A DNA stretch of 35,450 nt, taken from assembly GCA_964058805.1 (NCBI GenBank), contig CAXKVV010000024.1, positions 1-35,450 on the forward strand. Reading direction: 5' to 3'. The notes beneath the pieces were generated by a model that worked only from the letters and a program-made list of their open reading frames with translations, did not search any database and was not told the origin of the DNA. Positions 1 to 12,433 of the stretch are shown here, in pieces. A program made the position numbers and the translations under genes. Positions within the stretch are counted from its first letter, which is position 1. Every line of letters starts with the position of its first letter. The stretch is from Schoenoplectus triqueter. Taxonomy: Eukaryota > Streptophyta > Magnoliopsida > Poales > Cyperaceae.

Positions 1-13
1 GATATTTAATTTT

Positions 14-385
14 GGGTGGGATCACTTCACAATAGATTATGTTGATTATTTTGATAATGAATTTTGAAATAAATATAAAAAAATAAAATAAATATATAGA
101 TATGTTCCTTTGTTGAAACTGATTCAAATTTCATATAATTTCATTATCATTTGATATTCTATCAAAGACATTTAAATAATAATCATTGTAAATTATATAA
201 AATTCTGATAGTCTTTAATGAACTACCAAACAATGATGAAATTATATAAAATTTAAAACATTATCAATCTATAAGTAAAATAATACATTTATAATTTTTT
301 TTTCTATTTTTAAATTTTTTAAATATTTATTCTAGAGTTCATTGTCAAGATTGTCAAAATAACCCATTGTTAAGTGATCTCACCC
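14..385. mobile_element. MITE family A, copy 1 (Mutator-like, 9-bp TSD)
   Basis: A 372-bp non-coding element whose two halves are long imperfect inverted repeats of each other. The left end reads GGGTGGGATCACTTCACAAT and the reverse complement of the right end reads GGGTGAGATCACTTAACAAT. It is flanked by an exact 9-bp direct repeat TTTAATTTT (5-13 and 386-394), which I take as the target-site duplication. A 9-bp duplication is the usual mark of Mutator-superfamily elements. Two relatives lie at 15345-15751 and 26790-27167. There is no coding capacity, so any mobility would depend on a transposase elsewhere. Confidence 0.85.
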
Positions 386-663
386 TTTAATTTTTCATTG
401 TATAACGTTTTTTTTATTAGAGACGAGATTTGTATAACGTCTTTTTTTTTATTAATGTCTCCTTTCAGCATTTACTGAGTTTAAATTTGTAATTTTAATG
501 ATAACAACATCATCACCAATTATTTGTACTTGACATTACGTTCAATTTTGCTGTAATCTGATTCAGATCTATATCTAATCGAACTGGTCATCAGACACCC
601 CTAACAATTGAACAATCTATTTTTTTTTTAAATAGATAAGCACATAATCTTCAAGAGCCAGGG

Positions 664-1013
664 TCAATCATATTTTATTGTTATTGTATTAAAGGGTTGG
701 GTTTTCAAATTTTTCATTTTTTTCTTTATTATTGATTTTGTTTAAATTTTATCATCTACTAAGATCCAATGGTTCATATATAACTTTTTTCTCCTTATTT
801 AAATTAATATATGTAATATATTTAAGGTAAACTTAATTCTTAAAATAATATTTTTTTGCTTAATTATATTATTATTATATATATTTTTAACATTTAAAAT
901 ATTGTGTTTAGATTTTCTTTAATGTGAATTTTTACTAATTATATTGAAAAATTTATATCTCTAGTTATTTATTTGAGAACTATTATCGGATGAAATCCGA
1001 GTAACAACTCTAG
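664..1013 (+). mobile_element. Non-autonomous Helitron-like element, copy 1
   Basis: The right end has the layout of a Helitron 3' terminus: a 6-bp stem TCGGAT/ATCCGA with a 3-nt loop (986-1000), then nine bases, then CTAG (1010-1013) followed by T. The left end is less certain; a TC lies at 664 and at 668. The sequence from about 690 to 1013 matches the reverse complement of 29694-30490, and that second copy also ends in CTAG followed by T. No coding sequence is present. Helitron assignment is inferred from the hairpin, the CTAG end and the absence of terminal inverted repeats. Confidence 0.55.
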
Positions 1014-1014
1014 T

Positions 1015-2095
1015 TTTATTAAATTGTGCTTTGAGATTCATTCATTATAAAAAAATATTATTATTTCAAGATTTTTTATTAAACGTTTTATCAGAAAAAA
1101 AGTTTTTTTATTAATCTATATTCTATATAGTTATAAATATTATCATTAGTTTTCATGTGCATCATGTATATATGATATATCGAATTTGGAAAATATTAAT
1201 TATGCTTTGCGGGTCTCATAAACATCACATCCTTTTTAATAACCTCGATGAGTCGATGGTGATCGGAATTGATGAGTCGGTTCATTAAAGATCGGATGCA
1301 ACTACTAATTTCCAAGACAAGGGAGAAAACCTTTCTCTTCCGCTGTATGTCAAAATATGTCACGAGGGTACATGCCATTTTATGTGATTCAGAAGGTAGC
1401 GAACAAAAATGTACACACGAACTCATTCACAGAAACTTGTTCTTCCGTGTGGTCAACTTGTCAAGAAAGGCAAGCAAAGCAAAAACCTCCTCCTCCTCGT
1501 AGAGTCGAAGTCCCATTTGTGTTGCGACTTGCAAGTCGCTTATGTTGTGGGTAACTGAATCAATGGGTATATTTGCATCGCGTATAATGACTAAATAAAG
1601 AATAATATAAGAATAGATGGTTTGGAACAGTAAATAACGATGATATAAAATAATAATTTTTAATTAGAATAAAATTAGATAAAATATGATATTTTTTTAT
1701 TGTTATAACTATTATTTAAAATTTAAAATTGTATGTTTAAAATAATAATAGAGGATTGGAAAAAAGTAAAAAACACTCTCATTCAAATGACCAAATAATA
1801 ACTAAACTTATTTTTCGAAAATAAATATTTCAACTCTCATTCAAAAGTATAATAAGCTAATTCTGCTACAGCCAATGGCATGATAGCATCCAAACACACC
1901 TGCGAAAATAATCCAATGTGATTCGCTACACCATAGTTTTAAAATCACCACAGGGAAATACAACAGAGTTCCTTCCTTTTGTCATTTTTTTTAGACCTAT
2001 GGGAAAGGAAAGCGGAAAGGGTAGAACAAACCCTTCACTCCTCCCTCCTCTCGTACCAATCCCACGTTTGGTACCTCCTCAACGAACGTGATTAA
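1015..2095. other. AT-rich intergenic DNA and ARI8-like promoter region
   Basis: No gene is supported here. Positions 1196-1560 are richer in GC than the surroundings and carry three short overlapping ORFs on both strands, none with a family motif I recognise. The last 250 bases rise in GC and become pyrimidine-rich, as expected for the promoter and 5' leader of the downstream ligase gene. Confidence 0.5.
2031..2053 (+). promoter_or_regulatory. Pyrimidine patch upstream of the ARI8-like gene
   Basis: A run made almost only of C and T (CCCTTCACTCCTCCCTCCTC and following bases) lies about 120-140 bases before the start codon. Y-patches of this kind are common core-promoter features in plants. 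Its role here is inferred from sequence and position alone. Confidence 0.4.
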
Positions 2096-2100
2096 ACTAA

Positions 2101-2108
2101 AAACCCTA
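2101..2108 (+). promoter_or_regulatory. Telo-box AAACCCTA
   Basis: AAACCCTA lies 64-71 bases upstream of the ligase start codon. Telo-boxes are frequent in promoters and leaders of plant housekeeping genes. Just after it the 12-mer CCTAGATTCGGT occurs twice, at about 2105 and 2143, a small direct duplication within the leader. Confidence 0.45.
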
Positions 2109-2171
2109 GATTCGGTCTAAACTGGCTGATCGGGTAATCAATCCTAGATTCGGTGCTTGTCTTGGAAGGAG

Positions 2172-5100
2172 ATGGATTCCGACGATGACATGCTTGACGC
2201 GAGCGATTCCGAGCTCATGTATGATGGAAATTTGTACACCGATGATGAATACGAGAGCGACGAGATTGGTGGGGATTACGAAATCGAGGATTCTCAAAGT
2301 TCCGATACAAGTCGGGATCAGGTAGGAAGCTTGTGAATTTTAAAGATTATAGAATTTAGACACTGGAATTTTGGATGTCTTTCTTTTTATTTATTTTTTT
2401 CAGTGTTTCTTCTTAAGGATATCAGCCTAATGACCTGATCTCAAAGGAATGTTTAATAGATATATGTATAATTCTCGCTTAAAAATGCTGGAATAATTTT
2501 ATGTACTGGACTGTTGTTGTGCTTGAGATATAGTTTAGCCCTTAATGATTTTGTGTATGATTTTTTTTAGGTTATTTTTTTACCGTTAACTCGGTCAAAC
2601 TTTAGTTTTTAGTTTTGATTAGAAGATGGTCTATTATTTGTATACCGAGGAAAGATAATTTGTTATTTGCTATTAGACATTGTTTCCATGCTATAATTTA
2701 TTTTCCTTCAGCTGTTGGAAAGGATGTAGTCTAAAAATGAAGTGTTTTTGTGGCAGAGATATAGTATCTTAAATGAGGAGGTTGTACGCCAGCGTCAAGA
2801 GGAAGACATTTCTAAGATTTCTGGAATTCTCTCAATCCCTAGAGATTCTGCATGCATTCTTCTCCGTCACTACAAATGGTCGGTGTATATTTCACTATGT
2901 ACTATGAACGACATTGGATTTACATCTTGCTAGTCATGGCTGTTGCTAGTTTATGACTGTAACATAAATTACTGGTTTTGATAATACTATGTTACATGCA
3001 GCTATTGTTTCTTTCCCCAGTGTCAAGAAAAAAAAACTTTGGCATCAAATGAGTTGCTTTTTTGAAGACTGTTGGCATTTCAAGTATGTACATTTTTTTT
3101 ATATTGCATTCAGGAATGTGACTAAAGTACATGATGAGTGGTTTGCAAATGAGGAGTCTGTCCGCAAAGAGGTTGGATTATTGGAAGAGCCTGTTGACAT
3201 CCCTAATTTGAGAGAAGTAAGTATCTACCATATTATTAAGTTTGTTTCTGCTATGAGTAAAAGAGAAGGAAGAATTACTGCTTTCTGGCTACTCTAGCTA
3301 CTTTCTTGTACTACATTTTTTTATGGATATGTTATTCTCGTGATTTTCTTTTTGGTGGCAGCTAAAATGCGGAATTTGTTTTGAGGCATTACCATCTACT
3401 AACATGCGTGCTGCAGCTTGTGGCCACTACTACTGTATTGAATGTTGGCAAGGTTTGTTTTTTGTGTTCTTCTTTTGGGGTTTTGAATATATGCTAGACT
3501 GGCAGTAGATTTTGTCAGTTGTAGGACCTTTTGAATATAGTTGATTGCTGGATAATTTATATAAGAACTTCAACGTCTGCACGGTTAATGCACATCCATA
3601 CTTGGATATACCATCTGAAATGTGGTACCTTTACCTGATACACATCAGATATTGTACATGTATAATTGTATCAGATATGCACGCCGCATATCTATATTTA
3701 TTTGGCATATCTATAATCATATGCTTGTTGCGTTCAACAACCCCAGTCTTAACCTTTTTTCTCCTTTTGCTTTTACTGATTAGGCCATATTGCTGGTGGG
3801 CCCTTTTATCTTTGCCATCCAGTTGACAAAGAAACAAAGAAGTGTGATGTATTAAACTAGTAGAAGAAATCACTTGCAGAATGCCATATTTGAAAATACT
3901 TTAGAATATGTGTGTATTGTCGTTTCCTGCTTTCGATGCCCATACAAACTGAAGCAAAATTGCCTCATCTTTTTATATGGAGTAGAGAAAATGATTTGTA
4001 TATCACACCTTATGATTATTATTTTTTATTTTCATTTGTGATGGAGCCAAAAATGGAGTTTTTTGAACCTTCCTTAATTTTGCAATCATAATTATAAGAT
4101 CTCCTTTAAGTTTTTTTTGTTGAATATCCCATTCATAATGAGAATTTTGTAGCATGCCATTATACAAACATATATTTTTTTTTCTGGCAGGTTATATTAG
4201 TGCATCAATAAAGGATGGACCCATTTGCTTGGGATTGTGCTGCCCTGAACCATCTTGTAATGTTGCTATAGATCATGACATGATAAAAAAAATAGCCTCG
4301 AGTGAAGATCAAGAGAAGTATCGTAGATTTTTATATCGATCATACGTTGAAGACAATAGAAAGGTACATTGTGCGGTTATAAGAAACAAATTTTCTGGGA
4401 TGTGAAATTGGTTCAGTTTGATTATTTTGAAGAATTAAATCCAATGTTCGTAGTATTAACTTAGATAATGCAGTTTTATACAAGAAAAATGAACACTCAT
4501 CATGTTCACTTTATATAGTTATCGTGATTATCAATTTGGTCATGAAAAATGTGGACAAATCGATGTTTAACAAAATAAGCAAAATCATTCAACTAAAATG
4601 GATTTCGGGCTTTGTGGCTTGGATTACTTTTGAGTTTTGATCTTCAATAGTTTCTAATGTTTCTCTTTGTTAGATAAAATGGTGCCCTTCACCTGGTTGT
4701 GAATATGCAGTGGAGTTTTTCCTTGCCGACAGTAACAATGATGTCCTGTGCAACTGCAGTCATTGGTTTTGTTGGAATGTAAGTATCTTCAGGTTAAAGA
4801 CAGACCTTGAATCAATGCACTGTTATGTTTAAATAGCATCTGGTACAGTTATGTTTTAACAGCATCAACTCTGACATAGCAAAAGATTAATAGTCATTGG
4901 AGTTTTTGTAACAGCACTTTTGACTTTGAGACTCAATTAGTCACCATGTTATCCATTAATGAAACACATAATTCAATACTGGCAGTTAGCAATATACAGT
5001 AACCCTTGCCATGTACTTTCTATTAGGGGAGTGTCTTAACTTGTGTTATTTAAGGCTAAATTGGTGACCATGTTTTCCATCAATGGACGCATGAAAGAAA

Positions 5101-7679
5101 ACACAGGATAGTGTCATAACCTGCCTGTGTTCGCTACTGCTCAGGATGTACCATACAAGCCCAGAAACACTGTGATCAGTCAAGCTCCATTTTTCATTTA
5201 ATATGGGTTACAATATTGCAGTGCACAGAGGAGGCACATCGTCCTGTAGACTGTGAAACTGTTACTAAGTGGTTGATTAAGAACAGTGCTGAGTCCGAGA
5301 ACATGAATTGGTGTGTCACTTCTCTATTGTTCTCTTTCACTCTGTTGTAATGTTAACAAATTTTTCAATACTAATTGTTGATCTTTGTTGTGTGATACCC
5401 AGGATTTTAGCAAACTCAAAGCCCTGCCCAAAGTGTAAAAGACCGATAGAGAAGAATCAGGGTTGTATGCACATGACTTGTACCCCTCCATGTAAATTTG
5501 AGTTTTGCTGGTACTGATTTGACTTTAATTTCCAAATCTTGAAGTTTGACCGCTTGTAAGTTTCTTCTTTGGAAAGTAACAACAGATGTGATGTTTGCTT
5601 CAATATAGGTTATGTCTTGGTTCATGGCAGTCTCATGGAGAGAGAACCGGTGGATTTTATTCCTGCAACAGCTATGAGAAAGCCAAGAAGGAAGGAGTGG
5701 TACAGAAATAATGAAAAGAAAAAAAGAAAACATTATCCTCCTTTATCTGTTCATTTATTCCCGGACGTGATGTGTTGTAATTATCTTTTATGTGCGTTCT
5801 GCAGTATGACGAGTCTGAGAAGAGGAAGGAAATGGCTAAGAACTCCCTGGAAAGATACATGCATTATTATGAGCGCTGGGCCTCAAATCAGACGGTTTGT
5901 TTCTAAATTGAAGATTTAGGTCTTAGAATGTACCAGTTCTACCAGATAGTACTTGTGAATTTGTGCTTACATACTTGCAGTGGAAAAGTCTCCTTGGGAA
6001 AATTTCTGATATTTTAGAAATTATTATTCAAAGAACTTGATTGAAGTTATTCTTTTCTTACCTTTTATTTTACACAGTCAAGGCAGAAGGCTCTTGCTGA
6101 TCTGCACTGCATGGAAACAGAAAAGGTAGATGCTTCTAATGAAACAAAATTTATTGGTTTTATAAACTTCGTCTCTGTTTATTGATGCCGCAGTTCGGTG
6201 GTAACTAACTGCTCATTTTACTGACATTTAGTTAAGGATATTAGTTCTCTATGAACCAACAAGGATTAGAAAAATGTCATTCACAATAACATTTGAATTG
6301 TACGATTTGTTTGTAACATGTACTAACATCATCTCGTTTTTCTTTATTTTTACAATTATTTAATTTCTGCAGATTGAGAAGTTGAGTGAGATAATTAGAG
6401 AACCAGAAACTCAACTCAGGTTCATAATTGATGCTTGGCAACAGGTTTGTTAATGCACTCCCATTTTATTTGAGAATACATCCTTTCTCCTTGTTGAAGA
6501 TAAAAGATATGCAGTCTTGCTCTACTACCTGATCGAGGTATATTCAGAATTATCTTACTCCACTTATTTGTTCAGATCGTGGAGTGTAGGCGTGTGCTAA
6601 GATGGACATATGCATATGGATACTATATTCCTGATAAAGAAACAGCTAAGAAACAGTTATTTGAGTATCTTCAAGGTACAGATCTTAACTAGATATTATT
6701 TTAGTTCAGCGTGACAGTATCATCTACACTACTATGCTGTCGGTTACCACCAGTACTTTAATGCTAAGTCTGGTACATACAAGTTTCATCATCTTATTAG
6801 TGCTTTTACCTCAGGCTGTGAAATGTATTGATAACACTACTGCGCTAGAACATCAATAAATGCATAAGGATAATAAAAGGTAATCCAACCAGACAAATGA
6901 ACAAACCATAACATTATCTATGGTTCAGGCGAGGCAGAGGCGGGTTTGGAAAGGCTGCATCAGTGTGCGGAGAAGGAGCTCCAGGATTATTTCAGTATGG
7001 AGAACCCCTCCGACACTCCAATCTATGACAATTTTAGCAAGTATCGCGTTAAGCTATGCGGTCTCACAAGGTATTGCTATAACACGTCCCATGTTAGAAA
7101 AGAATGGTTTAAGATGAAACACAGATGCTGGCCTATTTTAAAGATACCATGAGATATGTTTAGACATTAGAAGAGGAAATTTTTTTTCTAAATTCTTCAT
7201 CTTGCATTCCTTGTGTTATCATGGAAAGAATCTATAGTTCTGCATGACAATCATTTTTCCTCAAAATACTCAATAGAGAAGTATGCACATAAATATATTT
7301 TTTGTTTTTGAGAAAAGTACTTGAAAATAATTAGCGTGTAAAAGGAGCAAACCCCCCTTTTCACTTGCAATGGGAATTCCTGTCAGTTCTGTCAAGTCTG
7401 ATGTGTGTTGTATCATTGGCTTTCCTTCCCAACAGTGTGACAAAGAACTACTTTGAAAACCTAGTCCGTGCACTTGAAAATGGGTTAGAGGATGTGGATA
7501 GCTCCGGCAGCAAGACCTCCACTTCCAAGAAGGGAGCCGCCAAGGGCAAAAGTGAAAAGAACAACAATGTTAGCACTCCAGCTGGTGTAACAGGGGAGGA
7601 CTACTGGTCCTGTGAGCACTGCACCTTTGCCAATCCTGTTTCAACTAACACATGTATTATGTGCCATCGTGATATCTAG
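2172..7679 (+). CDS. ARI8: ARIADNE-type RBR E3 ubiquitin ligase (ARI7/ARI8-like), 15 exons
   Basis: Exons joined by GT-AG introns with phase preserved throughout: 2172-2321, 2757-2878, 3114-3216, 3362-3452, 4191-4363, 4674-4778, 5222-5310, 5403-5510, 5609-5699, 5805-5894, 6078-6125, 6373-6444, 6576-6675, 6929-7070, 7436-7679. They give 575 aa. The N-terminus is acidic ([14 protein letters not shown]). RING1 has C128, C131, C145, H147, C150, C153, C168 and C173. The IBR has C217, C222, C239, C241, C246, C249, H254 and C259. RING2 starts at C286/C289 and has the expected catalytic cysteine C299 in QGCMHMTC. The C-terminal helical Ariadne domain follows, with [10 protein letters not shown] and [17 protein letters not shown] RanBP2-type zinc finger closes the protein (C554, C557, C568, C571). 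RBR ligases take ubiquitin from E2 onto the RING2 cysteine before passing it to substrate. All zinc ligands are present, so it is likely active. ARI7 versus ARI8 is not resolved. Confidence 0.95.
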
Positions 7680-9979
7680 GAGGAAGGGTCTACTTGTGGT
7701 TTGTTATAGTTCGGGTGGGGCTGTAATTTATGGCTGGTTGGATACGACAGTGTACATAAAAACTGCAAGCAAGAAGCAACTGTTATTTAGCCCCTTTGAT
7801 GTGGTTAGGCATGGGATGGCGAAATTTCAAAATTGTTAACGAGTGCAATATTATGTAGCCATCCATTGTTGAATTGTACTACTAGCCTAGTTTATTAACC
7901 GCAAGCAATTCGGGCATATATTATATATTTCGATACTTCAAAAATCTACATGGTGGAGGAACCACATCAGTACTGAAACATTTTCATTGTTTACATTGAA
8001 TACTTGTGGCCTCTCTTTTGTTTTTCCTTGAAATTTCTTTTGTAAGTTGTAAAAACATTGAGGTGTCTGGTGTGGCAGACTCATCTTCTTGTCCTTGTAG
8101 CTTGGCAGTGTTACAGACTAGTCACCGCTCAAAATCCACGGCTAAAAGTAATGTTGCCTATTCTAGTTGGGGGATTTTAAAAATTAATCAAAATAGTAAA
8201 GCGATAAGAAGCACATATTGTGTTGCTGGCACAGAAAACATCTACTTAGTTCATGGTTCTATCCTCTCTCTTGTTGATGTTTAGAAATTGTGGATAAAAC
8301 AAATTTCACTTATCTGAGAAAAATAAATAAAAGGAAAACTAGGCATGAAGCCAGCCACAAAGGTAGCAACTAAAGATGCTCTGTTGAGATTGCTATATTA
8401 TCAACTAATAGAATTAGAGAGGAGAGAGAATGATCTTGTATTATCTTTTATTACTTCAAGATAAGATTCAATAGAATGAGGTGCATTAACTAGTACAGTA
8501 TTAACCCTGAAGAGAGGGCATGTTTATGGTCTAATTGGAGCATTACATTGTTCCAATCGTATTATCAACTATGGCTTGGGGAACCAGTATTTGAAGGATT
8601 GATGAGCAGGACGTTTATGATTTGTCTGATTTTGTGTTTTCTTCTTGCGCCTTGTCAGAAAAGCAAAACAAAATCATCTGATTTTTGGCTTTCTTGTCCC
8701 TTTCCATGAAAGGGTATTAATGAAAGATCGGTTGAATTTAGTAGTGATATCATGCTGATAGCGAAATAGGACAAAAGTTATTTAGACCTGATTTGGATTT
8801 CATTTAATCGCTGATGGTAAATGATGCAGTCATTAGAAACGGTTGTTTAAATTTTTAGTAACCTCAGCCATAAGAAACGGTTGTATGAAGGTTTCTAATG
8901 GATTTTAAAAAATATTTTTAAAGCTTTTTGTTTGGCAGTGCTAACCCTTTTTCAATTTGATTTAGTAAAATTTTATAATAAACTATTAACCTACTACCTC
9001 AAAAAAAAATGTGTGCATCAGTTAATATTGAACACTTTTATTGAGTACTCAAGGGCGGATCTATGTGCAATTTGGGGGCTGGTGCTCTCTGATTTTTTTT
9101 TTTATAAATATCTTTATAATTATGTATATTTTAAAAAAATGAAAAATATGTTATATTAAATGAAAATTTCAAATTGTATCCCTCTAAAAAAAATAATTTT
9201 ACCTCCTGAATCACAATCTGAATCTACCCCTCGATACCAGTTAGAGAAAAAAAATATGAAACATTTGTAGGTATCATTTTGCAAGCTAAATTGACTTGCG
9301 AAAGATATTTTAAAAACAGAACTATTTAAACTGATCTACAGATGATATTCGCCAACACTTTGAAAGTTCGAAATTATTATAGTTTTTTAATTTATGTGAC
9401 GGACTGTTCAAATTTAATCTTCATTTTTTAATTTAAATTTAAAGAGCTCACTTAATTTGAACATTTTACTCTTATAAATTACTCTAAAAGTGAATTATAG
9501 GGAGAGCCCTCCCTGGCAGCAGGGGCCAGGGCATTCAATTCGAGAGTTATATTTTTTAACGATTGGGACAGCCGAACGACGCAACGCGCCTGGGATTGGA
9601 AGATCTGATCTTTCCTATGCAATGAGCCAATGAAGGTGGGAATTATTAGCCAAGGCCGTGAGGTTGGATTGTATTTTTAAAAATTAAACCCAAGAACAAA
9701 AATTGGCAAAATTCACAGGGAATCTGGGATCGAGTGTCCCGCCTGGAAGATTCTTCTCAAGGGCAACTGGGCAGGCTTGAAGGTGGCAAGTTAACTATGC
9801 GATCGCCCATCGCTCGTTTTCACTGGAAGCTGCTGATCCCTGCGCAGCATGCAAGAACATTCCGAATTTATCTTTATATTCAATTCAACCTTGAATCCTT
9901 ATCGAGATGAGACAACTCATCAGATCCCCATGGAGCAGCGACAACGAGAGAGCACTTGTAACTCGCAAGGTAAGCTGCA
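7680..9979. other. Intergenic DNA after the ARI8-like gene
   Basis: The first several hundred bases are the probable 3' UTR; AATAAATAAA near 8323 is one possible polyadenylation signal. Beyond that I see no gene. Between about 8830 and 8900 the segment AGAAACGGTTGT occurs twice, followed by GGTTTCTAATGG, which resembles the subterminal repeats of CACTA transposons. A weak inverted-repeat candidate lies at 9050-9230. A short hairpin CCCTGG...CCAGGG is found near 9510-9531. Confidence 0.5.
9050..9230. mobile_element. Possible hAT-like MITE
   Basis: The left side reads AAGGGCGGATCTATGTGCAA and the reverse complement of the right side reads GAGGGGTAGATTCAGATTGT. GGGGCGGATCTA-type ends are common in plant hAT-derived MITEs. 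The interior is AT-rich and non-coding. I could not identify a convincing 8-bp target duplication, so boundaries and class are tentative. Confidence 0.4.
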
Positions 9980-10275
9980 ATGGAATCCGTCTCTACTCTC
10001 TGCCACCTCCTCTATTCAATCCCGTCTCTTCCTCAGCCCTCTTCGACCTCGCCGCTGAACCTCCGCCGTTCGTACTCCCGCCTCTGTCCAGACCAGGCGG
10101 CGCATGTCGTTCTCCACCCTCGCCTTGCGCCGATCGGACCACGATGTAGTAGTTGTTGGAGCGGGGATAATCGGGCTCACCATCGCTCGCCGCCTTCTTC
10201 TCAACTCCGATTTTTCTTTCTCTGTCACTGATGCGCAGGTTCCATGCCGGCGCCACTGGAGCTGGTCTGTTCGTG

Positions 10276-10302
10276 CTCTCTCTCTCTCTCTCTCTCTCTC
10301 TC
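10276..10302. repeat. (CT)n microsatellite
   Basis: About 13 uninterrupted CT units, 27 bases, sit just after the first exon of the FAD oxidoreductase pseudogene, in what was probably its first intron. Confidence 0.95.
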
Positions 10303-10413
10303 ATCCTCAATGATATCATGGTTTTACTGTCATCAAATAAGGATATATATGGATGGCGCATAAGACGCCTGGGACCGACACGTGGACCTAGCTATGAGGG
10401 ATAAGAATTTGTG

Positions 10414-10603
10414 AGAACGACATTTAGAGAAAATAAAATCTCTCCATTTTGATGTGAACCATTTAATTAGTGATCAACCGTTCTAATTTAATAATAATAA
10501 ATTTTCTGTGCATTAAATTCATATTTAAATTTTTTCACAATATTTATAATTAACTTTTAAAAACTCTTCATAAAAAATTCTCTCCAAAAATAATCTCTGC
10601 CCC
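10414..10603. mobile_element. 190-bp MITE in a pseudogene exon, 9-bp TSD
   Basis: The exon reading of the oxidoreductase stops after GAATTTGTG at 10405-10413 and resumes at an identical GAATTTGTG at 10604-10612. Deleting the insert and one repeat restores the local reading NLWEELAAN. The insert is AT-rich and non-coding, and its terminal inverted repeats are weak (AGAACGACATTTAGAGAAAA against GGGGCAGAGATTATTTTTGG). The 9-bp duplication suggests a Mutator-like non-autonomous element. Confidence 0.82.
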
Positions 10604-10988
10604 GAATTTGTGGGAGGAGCTGGCTGCTAATGTGCCGAGTGAGGATTACGATCCAAGAGAGGTTTTAGGCGGGAAAAAACATGTACATTTCAAGAAAAGA
10701 AAAAGAAGACTTATTTTATTATTTTATTTTTGTTATTGTTCTGGCTAATGGCTATGACATTTTCACGTTGATATATTAAGGGAGCTTATTGATTGGTAGA
10801 AGCAGAGATGAACAATCCATGCTACGAGAAAGGGTGATGGTACTTTCCGAAGCTGACAATACCTTTCTTCGGAGTTGCTTTATTTGGAGTAGCCGGAACT
10901 TGAAGTTGGTACGGAAGGTGGGGCTGCATTTGTACCTGATGACTACTGCTGGCTGGATGCATATCAGACTGTTTCCTTCGTTGAAAAG

Positions 10989-12181
10989 GTGTTATATTTG
11001 ATTCAAATATAAGATTAACAATTTAGGGGGTGGCGTAGGTTGAAGTTCCAAAAACGGCATATAAAAAGTAATATATGTCAGAGTTAATGGGATTTTTTTT
11101 TTTTTAGAAAGAAACAATTTAGAGCGTGAAATATTATCCTTGCAAGTATACCTGCCATTGCTTGTAGTTGTATTTGTATTTATTAGTACGGCTAAGCCAA
11201 GTTTGCTTCAATCAGCCATTAATTGCCTAATTAAGCTTTCATGTATTAATCTGCATATTTACGCTACGTTGTCCAGTTGATCCTTATTTCACACTTACTA
11301 AGCAATATTTGACTGCATTTTAGCCTCAATATAATCCAATTGATTTCCTTGCTTACCGTTCAGAGACCGGACAAAATCAAAGTAAAACTAATTTACCCTA
11401 ATGAAACACAATCAGCACCAGTTTTTTCTTCACTTGGTCAAAGCTGGTATCATATTTGTATGCAATATACAATGATGTATACTCTGATCCAGACAAATTT
11501 TTTATTCATAACTTTATATTATATGATCTGCTAGTAGATCAACAATATTTTCTGCTTAAAAGATAGATATACTGAGTTCTTCAATGATCCTACGATCTGC
11601 CTATTAAGGTCTGTCTCTTTCAATCTTTATGAATCATTCTATTGATCTTCTGATACAATGAAGTTATAAAGTAATAGGATTTTGAATATTTTACGAATAA
11701 TTTTACCTGGATTTAAAATTTTACCATTCATCTTGATTAATATCTGCTTTTAATGGAATTTTGCTGGCTATAGATTTATTAGCATTTGTTCCTATTTTGA
11801 ATTTCGAAGTATCTTTATGTTGTTGCATTGTGTGTCTGTATGTCATTTCCCCCTTAAAACAGAAAACAGGCTTAATTTTTAACAATCAATTTGTTTCTAT
11901 TATTCTAGATAGATATGTAAATCTGTGTATTGCAACTATGCTAGTTAAACTCGTACTGAATAGTTTTTCTTCTTGTGTGGGTCTTATTTTATTTTTTGTT
12001 TGTTACCGGTTTACTAATGATAACCTTACCCTGTTTGTGGTGAGTGCCAAAGGCACAATAAGGTGTCCCATTGAGTTTGTAGTATGGATGTAGTAAGGTT
12101 TCTAGTTTTCTCGTAATCACCCTTCTACAATTTATGCCTGACTATTAGGGCCTAAGTAGGTTTGCTTGTTTGATTTGTCAG
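10989..12181. other. Non-coding gap inside the FAD oxidoreductase pseudogene
   Basis: AT-rich sequence where the central exons of the oxidoreductase should lie. A 110-codon hydrophobic ORF at 11761-12093 has no family motif and no splice logic linking it to the neighbouring exons. No conserved central motifs of the family were seen in any frame. Confidence 0.5.
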
Positions 12182-12433
12182 GGTCATCTTCTTGTGTTGG
12201 AAAATTTCAGAAATATCAGACTAAATCATGGCTTAATGGAGGTGGGATATATAGGTCACCAAAATACTGCTACCGCAGATGATATGGATCTTGAGGCATC
12301 TGAAAGTGACCAGGACTTAACATCAATCTCTATGACAGCCACACTAGATGTTCGGGATAATCTTGTTCTGGGTAAACATTTCTTTCTTTTGTCATCGTTG
12401 TAAACATTTAATGATTTTTGTGACTCTGATTGG

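Noticed and set aside
1269..1554. Possible SAUR-like small protein
   Set aside because: A vague resemblance in one segment (RGYMPFYV) did not extend to the conserved SAUR core in any frame.
2172..7679. A bicistronic or alternative reading of the many short ORFs in this interval
   Set aside because: The 15-exon model explains them: each true coding stretch is bounded by AG and GT sites in compatible phase and gives the full ARIADNE domain order.
11761..12093. 110-codon hydrophobic ORF within the oxidoreductase pseudogene
   Set aside because: It has no motif of the family, is AT-rich with biased residues (F, L, I, V, C), and lies where an intron is expected.
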